Source of the DNA: Deltaproteobacteria bacterium
Lineage (GTDB): Bacteria > Desulfobacterota > DSM-4660 > Desulfatiglandales > HGW-15
DNA: 10,442 nt
Assembly: GCA_020342025.1 (NCBI GenBank)
Contig: CP070840.1
Span: 3,882,150-3,892,591 of the forward strand
Direction of reading: 5' to 3'
Shown: positions 6,570 through 10,442 of the stretch, in pieces
Layout of the letters: each line of letters begins with the position of its first letter
How positions within the stretch are numbered: position 1 is the stretch's first letter
The notes under the pieces: generated by a model
What the model was told of the DNA's origin: nothing
Databases searched by the model: none
The model's input: the letters and a program-made list of their open reading frames with translations, nothing else
Program-made: the position numbers and the translations under genes

Positions 6570-6785
6570 TCAAACCCCTCATGTCCCTCCATACCCAACA
6601 GTCACTTTCTCGCCTTGCACAATCACCGGGACCTTGCGCACGCCGCCAGAATATTCGAGCATCTCATCAAGCCTATCGCTCTCTGCCTTCACGTCCACGT
6701 ATTGCGCCTTTTCACCGTAGGCCGACCTGGCCTTGTCCGTAAAGGGTCAACCCGCCTTGCCAAAAATGATAACCTTGTCTGCCAT
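6570..6785 (-). CDS. Glutaredoxin-like selenoprotein of the Uxx-star type, two selenocysteines
   Basis: A 71-residue small redox protein when UGA is read as selenocysteine (U) at codon 13 (6747-6749) and codon 69 (6579-6581). It begins M-A-D-K-V-I-I-F-G-K-A-G-U-P-F-T-D-K-A-R, a thioredoxin/glutaredoxin-fold strand followed by a U-P-F-T active site in place of CPYC. It continues with V-R-K-V-P-V-I-V (the cis-Pro region) and ends G-Y-G-G-T-U-G-V-stop. This agrees with my memory of the Uxx-star glutaredoxin-like (seleno)protein family, named for a C-terminal U-x-x-stop. Each UGA is followed 18 bases later by the loop of a SECIS-like hairpin. A strong ribosome binding site, AGGAGGA (6794-6800), lies 8 bases before the ATG. 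It starts 45 bases after the bisphosphate nucleotidase gene on the same strand, so the two are probably one operon. If the second UGA is a stop, the protein is 68 residues ending at 6579. The exact substrate is unknown. Confidence 0.88.
6707..6745 (-). promoter_or_regulatory. SECIS element for selenocysteine 13
   Basis: Immediately after the UGA at 6747-6749 the mRNA can fold with CCTTT (6745-6741) pairing AAAGG (6711-6707), an internal loop, then AGGCC (6733-6729) pairing GGCCT (6723-6719) around the 5-base loop AGGUC. The loop is 18 bases from the UGA, and its GGUC matches the SelB-recognised apical loop known from E. coli fdhF. It lies entirely inside coding sequence, as bacterial SECIS elements do. 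Confidence 0.8.
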
Positions 6786-6830
6786 ACTCAGATCCTCCTC
6801 CTTTCCTCTTTATCCATCCAAAAAAACCTA

Positions 6831-7814
6831 TTAACAGCTATTTAGCCTCAAAACTTCAAGTACCTTCTCATGAATTGATAGATTACCTGCGATAATTCCT
6901 GGGTTGCCCACCATGTCTGGGCCCCGGGAGAAGTCCAAAACACCACCTTGCATGTCCGTGACACGCCCACCTGCCTCTTCCACAATAATCGCCCCAGCGG
7001 CGTGGTCCCAGATTTTCTCCAGATAGGGTGCGGCTTCAGCAGACGGAAAGCGTAGGTAAAGGGCGGCTTCTCCACGCGCCACTATACCATACTTGCCCTG
7101 GCCATCCACCCGCAAAGGTGGAACCTTAACACCAACCGCCTTGCACACCGCATGCTGTTGATGATGGTCACAGTGAGTCGTTTCAACGCTTTCCACTAGA
7201 GGTAGATTGGGATTCTGGTCAGGGTCAGCCACATGTATGGGAGTGAATGGACCGCCGTTCATTGGAAACATGCTCGCTCCCTGGCCGCGAAGGGCCAAAA
7301 ACAGGACACCCTCCTCCCCACCCTTGTCTCCCGGATTGATGCAGAGCGAGGGACATGCCAGGATCCCCAGCTTCACCTCTCCTTGCTCAACGAGCGCGAC
7401 GGCCACAGCGTATTGGTCTCCCCTCAGAAATCCCTTTGTCCCATCAATGGGATCTATGGCCCAATAACGAGGTCCCACATCCCCATTGCCTCGATTTATC
7501 CAGTCAATCACGGCTTCCTGTGTGGCATCGGACATAATGTTTTGAACATATTCTGTGATCTTCTTCAGGGCACCGGTCATCCGCGGTCCACCAAGTGTTG
7601 TACCATCCTCTTCCGCCACGATCTGATCCGCTGGAAAGGCGTTTGCTATCGTACGGCAGATCAAAGCTTGGGAACCGAAATCGGCCACAGTGACTGGTGT
7701 GCCGTCCTTCTTTTCCATGGCCTCAGGGCCCATTTCTTGGCGCACTTGCTCACAGAGTTTTGCTGCAGAGAGGGCTGCCTCAAACGCAACCTGCTTTTCA
7801 TGTTCGTAAGGCAT
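6831..7814 (-). CDS. 3'(2'),5'-bisphosphate nucleotidase, SAL1/HAL2-like
   Basis: This 327-residue cytoplasmic enzyme belongs to the lithium-sensitive inositol monophosphatase superfamily. Family members of this type convert 3'-phosphoadenosine 5'-phosphate (PAP) to AMP, removing an inhibitory by-product of sulfate-donor metabolism; some also act on inositol phosphates. Motifs in order: K-K-D-G-T-P-V-T-V-A-D-F at 35-46, A-E-E-D-G at 67-71, the metal-binding W-A-I-D-P-I-D-G-T-K-G-F-L-R-G at 118-132, and I-W-D-H-A-A-G-A-I-I-V-E-E-A-G-G at 268-283. The G-T-K-G-F-L-R-G wording and the length resemble yeast HAL2 and plant SAL1 more than the ~250-residue bacterial CysQ. There is no clear ribosome binding site; an in-frame stop three codons upstream fixes the ATG at 7814. 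The selenoprotein gene follows after 45 bases. Confidence 0.9.
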   Translation of the reverse strand: MPYEHEKQVAFEAALSAAKLCEQVRQEMGPEAMEKKDGTPVTVADFGSQALICRTIANAFPADQIVAEEDGTTLGGPRMTGALKKITEYVQNIMSDATQEAVIDWINRGNGDVGPRYWAIDPIDGTKGFLRGDQYAVAVALVEQGEVKLGILACPSLCINPGDKGGEEGVLFLALRGQGASMFPMNGGPFTPIHVADPDQNPNLPLVESVETTHCDHHQQHAVCKAVGVKVPPLRVDGQGKYGIVARGEAALYLRFPSAEAAPYLEKIWDHAAGAIIVEEAGGRVTDMQGGVLDFSRGPDMVGNPGIIAGNLSIHEKVLEVLRLNSC

Positions 7815-8119
7815 AACGAATCAATCCAATCCCAGAATCATTCAAGCAATGATGAAGATCCCCACGCCAAGTCTTCGATCCATCCTCCGTAGCAGGGCTA
7901 CTGCGGTGGATGGAGAGGACGGGCGCGCCAAAGCCGCTATGGCGACGGCGCGGCGTGCGGCACCCTGCTACGCCGAAGTAGCCTTTCGGCCGCCAAGATG
8001 GAGTCCGCGTGAAGGCGTGGGCAGGTGAAGATAGAATATCATAAGTATTGCGCTTAAAGGTTGCGAATAGATTCCCGAGATGAAAAGAACATTAGGTATA
8101 GGCGTGAGAGTTATCTGTC
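7815..8119. other. 305-base intergenic region with GC-rich palindromic repeat; no gene
   Basis: No supportable coding sequence. The half next to the nucleotidase holds a GC-rich palindromic element (about 7879-7990), and the other half is ordinary mixed sequence. A weak promoter candidate on the minus strand, TTCGCA (8067-8062), an 18-base spacer and TATGAT (8043-8038), could drive the nucleotidase-selenoprotein operon. In that case the structured repeat would be part of a leader of about 215 bases. Confidence 0.5.
7879..7990. repeat. GC-rich palindromic intergenic element
   Basis: TCCATCC (7879-7885) pairs with GGATGGA (7908-7914), and inside that CCG-TAGC (7887-7893) pairs with GCTA-CTG-CGG (7897-7906) with a 3-base bulge, forming one long hairpin. 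CGTAGCAGGG (7888-7897) is also a perfect complement of CCCTGCTACG (7963-7972), an alternative long-range pairing. A third stem, GCCGAA (7972-7977) with TTCGGC (7985-7990), follows directly. The composition is clearly richer in GC than the neighbouring spacer. Such elements often recur many times in a genome; I cannot test that here. Confidence 0.65.
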
Positions 8120-8365
8120 TTAGCCACCACCTATATGGGGAATAAAACAGATCTGATCATTAGCTTTGAGAACCTGATCCAGATCAGATATTTCACTGTT
8201 TATCGTAACAAGGACGGCATCTTTGTTAATGACTATGTTTGGATAGCACTCTCGGATAAATCTCAGCACATCATTGACACACGTCCTTTCCGAAACAGAC
8301 ACCTGAATTTGATCCGTACTCGTCACCTTGCGTTGAACTCCATTAAAACTAACAGAGACAACCAT
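8120..8365 (-). CDS. MoaD/ThiS-like sulfur carrier protein
   Basis: An 81-residue ubiquitin-fold protein ending in H-I-G-G-G at the stop codon. A C-terminal Gly-Gly is the hallmark of MoaD and ThiS proteins, which are adenylated and then thiocarboxylated at the last glycine to donate sulfur. The body shows the expected pattern: an opening beta strand (V-V-S-V-S-F-N-G-V), a helix at S-E-R-T-C-V-N-D-V-L-R-F-I-R-E (27-41), a V-L-V-T-I-N-S-E strand and L-K-A-N-D-Q-I-C-F-I-P. It lies 144 bases downstream of the aldehyde:ferredoxin oxidoreductase on the same strand. MoaD-like genes often accompany that family, where a role in making the dithiolene sulfurs of the tungstopterin cofactor is plausible. 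The ribosome binding site is weak (GCGAG, about 10 bases away). The C-terminus has three glycines where two are usual. Confidence 0.88.
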   Translation of the reverse strand: MVVSVSFNGVQRKVTSTDQIQVSVSERTCVNDVLRFIRECYPNIVINKDAVLVTINSEISDLDQVLKANDQICFIPHIGGG

Positions 8366-8509
8366 AAAAAACTAACTCGCTTTGCTCACGATTAAAGTAC
8401 TGGAGTATTAAAGTGTTGGAGTATTGGAATGAGAGAAATAGTAGAACAACCTTTTCTGATCATCATAACCATTACTCCAGTACTACCTTACTCCATCACT
8501 CCATGTTAA
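8366..8509. repeat. Inverted and tandem TGGAGTATT / ACTCCA repeats between the AOR and MoaD-like genes
   Basis: GTACTGGAGTA (8397-8407) is a perfect inverted copy of TACTCCAGTAC (8473-8483). On the first side TGGAGTATT occurs twice with a 16-base period (8401-8409 and 8417-8425). On the second side TTACTCCA (8488-8495) and TCACTCCA (8496-8503) stand in direct tandem, together with ATTACTCCA at 8471-8479. The arms would form a large stem-loop in the transcript just after the AOR stop codon. There is no T run typical of a terminator and no coding sequence. Confidence 0.7.
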
Positions 8510-10442
8510 TTAGTTCGACACCACCCTCTCTTCCCCGGACAGGCCGAATTCATTCAGCAGGGCTAGGGCCCGATCATCCAGCAGGTCAAACTTCTTCACC
8601 GTCTCGGGCAAGGGCACGGCGTCTGAGTTATAACCCTTCTCTTTGTAGACCACATCGCATAGACTCTGATAAGCCTTCTTTCGTAAATCAATGATGAGTC
8701 CGTGTCTATCTTCCTTCGCATCTGGAAATTTCTCTTTACCGATTTGCTCCTTTAACCACGTATCATAATAGTCGGTTCTCGTCTCATATTCGTCCAAGTA
8801 TGCTGGACCCATTGCCCTGAGGGGGATGAGGTCACTTGATCTTGTTCCTTTGCCCTGTCGAAGATTGATTAATTTCTGCAGTATTTGGAGACGCTCTGAA
8901 TCGTCTAAGACATCTTGTAGTGTCTTGTTACAGCCCACCGTGGCATTTAGATACTGGACATAGTATTGCAGAGTCGGTTGATTCTGTGCAGGGTTATTTC
9001 CATTCGCCGCCTCAGGATGTCGCACATCGATCCAGGGTAACTTGCACAGCCCGACGGCATTGAACCAAGTACGGATGAGAGGAAACCACTTTAGCGCGGC
9101 CGCTTTATCCTCAAAGGTTGGGAGCTCTTTATGGACTTGATCGATAAAGATTAACCAGGCTTCGTCATGCTGGGGCCCTTTAAGGGCAAAACCATAACCG
9201 CCCTGCTGGGCAAGGCTCTCTTTAGTCACGTACATGGAGAACTCAAGGCCCTTCACTTCCATGCCAAACTTGTCTAGCTCCACCATGATCTGTTCGTAGG
9301 GTATACCCGACTTGGCTGCGTAGTTCTGCGCTACCCACTTCTTCGCCCGGTGCACGCCCTGACCGCATATCTTCCCTAAACCCTCACCACGGGCTGTCTC
9401 GTGGAGCAATCGGTCCACCCCATCCGTGTTCCCCCAAGAGAGATCATAACCCACATCCTCGCCGGAAAGGTAACCCCTCTGTAAGCACTCCATCAGAAAT
9501 GAGGTGGTCACGCCCATAGAAATAGAGTCCAGTCCGTACTCATCACAGTACCAATTGAACTCCATCACGAACTGTGGATCGAAGATGCCCATCGAGGTGA
9601 CAGCCGCTACCGTCTCATATTCCGGACCATCTATTCCCACCTGTTGACCCGCTTGGGGCCCCCTCTTCAAAGTCACATTCTCGGCCCCTTTGGCACAGGC
9701 CAAATTGCAGCCCGTGTAGCAGCCATCGGGAATGTTCTTGGAAAGATAACGATCCAGAAACACATCTGCAAATACTTTATTCGCCTCCGGATGACTCCCA
9801 TACTGGTAGTTATTCACGGGCAGAATGTGAAATTTGTTCATATACTCGCTCAAGACCGGGGTGCCCCAGCTGGAAAGACGCAATTGCTGAGGATCCATCT
9901 TGCTGACGACCTTCTTCAGATCGGCCCCTGCCTCACGCACCCCATCTCTCTCCACGGGGTTGTTTGCCTGGACCCGCGGCAGGCTTGAGCGAACAACGAC
10001 CGCCCTCAGTCCTTTTGCGCGCATAACGGTGCCGGTACCTCCCCTACCCGCCTGCTTACATCGCATCCTTTTTCGACGTTTGTCGTAAAAGAGACTGTTT
10101 ATGATCCCAAATCGTGTATGGCGGGCGCCTATGCCGGTGGTCACGGCGGCCATATTCTCACTCAACTTCCCCTGGTTGAGCGCTTTTAGCAGGCGTACCC
10201 CGTAGGATAGCCCACCAAAATCCACATCGTCCCCAAAAGAAGGCGCTTCAGCTATATGGACCTCAGCCTCATCCGCGTCCACGATCAAGACAACCTCGGT
10301 TCTTGAGACACCGGAGACGGCCAACGCATCAAAACCGCAAAGTTTCAGCAGCGGCGCGAAATGTCCTCCCACATTGGAGTCAACGAAAGTATCTGTCAGG
10401 GGAGAAATGGTACCCACAATGAATTTGCCGGTGCCCGGAAAC
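8510..10442 (-). CDS. Aldehyde:ferredoxin oxidoreductase family protein (tungsten type), N-terminus missing
   Basis: The gene runs off the right window edge; 643 residues are visible, and by comparison with the family roughly 75 N-terminal residues are missing. GTG at 10417 is not the true start, because the frame stays open and family-like (G-T-G-K-F-I-V-G-T-I-S-P-L-T) to the edge. Members oxidise aldehydes to acids, or related substrates, using a tungsten or molybdenum bis-pyranopterin and a [4Fe-4S] cluster. Visible hallmarks (numbered from 10417) are S-P-L-T-D-T with D-S-N-V-G-G-H-F, A-G-R-G-G-T-G-T-V-M-R-A-K-G-L-R-A-V at 123-140, G-P-E-Y-E-T at 264-269, Y-G-L-D-S-I-S-M-G at 294-302, and the cluster cysteines C233, C237 and C241 with a later V-G-L-C-K-L-P-W for the fourth. 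The first cysteine spacing is C-x3-C rather than the usual C-x2-C. The MoaD-like gene follows on the same strand. The exact substrate cannot be told. Confidence 0.92.
   Translation of the reverse strand, partial: FPGTGKFIVGTISPLTDTFVDSNVGGHFAPLLKLCGFDALAVSGVSRTEVVLIVDADEAEVHIAEAPSFGDDVDFGGLSYGVRLLKALNQGKLSENMAAVTTGIGARHTRFGIINSLFYDKRRKRMRCKQAGRGGTGTVMRAKGLRAVVVRSSLPRVQANNPVERDGVREAGADLKKVVSKMDPQQLRLSSWGTPVLSEYMNKFHILPVNNYQYGSHPEANKVFADVFLDRYLSKNIPDGCYTGCNLACAKGAENVTLKRGPQAGQQVGIDGPEYETVAAVTSMGIFDPQFVMEFNWYCDEYGLDSISMGVTTSFLMECLQRGYLSGEDVGYDLSWGNTDGVDRLLHETARGEGLGKICGQGVHRAKKWVAQNYAAKSGIPYEQIMVELDKFGMEVKGLEFSMYVTKESLAQQGGYGFALKGPQHDEAWLIFIDQVHKELPTFEDKAAALKWFPLIRTWFNAVGLCKLPWIDVRHPEAANGNNPAQNQPTLQYYVQYLNATVGCNKTLQDVLDDSERLQILQKLINLRQGKGTRSSDLIPLRAMGPAYLDEYETRTDYYDTWLKEQIGKEKFPDAKEDRHGLIIDLRKKAYQSLCDVVYKEKGYNSDAVPLPETVKKFDLLDDRALALLNEFGLSGEERVVSN

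Noticed and set aside
6579..6581. UGA taken as the stop codon of the selenoprotein
   Set aside because: Two more sense codons (Gly-Val) and another UGA follow, and a SECIS-like hairpin sits 18 bases downstream, matching the first site. I prefer the longer reading, though the shorter one cannot be excluded.
7233..7892. 219-codon open frame on the plus strand opposite the nucleotidase
   Set aside because: It is antisense to a gene with clear catalytic motifs, has no family features and no ribosome binding site, and is explained by codon usage of the real gene.
8397..8503. CRISPR array
   Set aside because: The repeat units are about 8-16 bases, imperfect and inverted, with no regular spacers and no cas genes.

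Overview
The window looks like chromosomal DNA from an anaerobic deltaproteobacterium (Desulfobacterota). This is an inference from content: a housekeeping fatty-acid/ribosome cluster, a tungsten-type aldehyde:ferredoxin oxidoreductase with a MoaD-like partner, a small glutaredoxin-like selenoprotein, and hairpin-rich intergenic repeats. I see no tRNA, rRNA, CRISPR array, insertion sequence or phage gene.

Layout. (1) 1-2648, minus strand: yceD - rpmF - fabG - acpP - fabF, with fabF cut by the left window edge. A near-consensus sigma-70 promoter lies at 2711-2738. The plsX, fabH and fabD genes that often sit between rpmF and fabG are absent, and a 561-base block rich in inverted repeats separates fabG from acpP. 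(2) 2963-4021, plus strand: an unrecognised 352-aa protein, transcribed divergently from the fab operon. (3) 4162-4413, minus strand: a small uncharacterised protein, divergent from gltX. (4) 4574-6515, plus strand: gltX (glutamyl-tRNA synthetase) followed closely by a TerB-like protein. (5) 7814 down to 6570, minus strand: a SAL1/HAL2-type 3'(2'),5'-bisphosphate nucleotidase followed, 45 bases later, by a short selenoprotein gene that ordinary ORF calling misses because it contains in-frame UGA codons. (6) 8120-8365 and 8510-10442, minus strand: a MoaD/ThiS-like sulfur carrier downstream of an aldehyde:ferredoxin oxidoreductase cut by the right window edge.

The main discovery is the gene at 6570-6785. 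It reads M-A-D-K-V-I-I-F-G-K-A-G-U-P-F-T and ends G-Y-G-G-T-U-G-V-stop. Each of the two UGA codons read as selenocysteine is followed, after exactly 18 bases, by the apical loop of a hairpin whose loop contains GUC, as expected for bacterial SECIS elements. The gene has a strong Shine-Dalgarno sequence. It matches what I remember of the 'Uxx-star' glutaredoxin-like (seleno)protein family, and it appears to be co-transcribed with the nucleotidase.

The intergenic stretches at 492-1052, 7815-8119 and 8366-8509 carry no gene I can support, but hold different families of inverted or tandem repeats.
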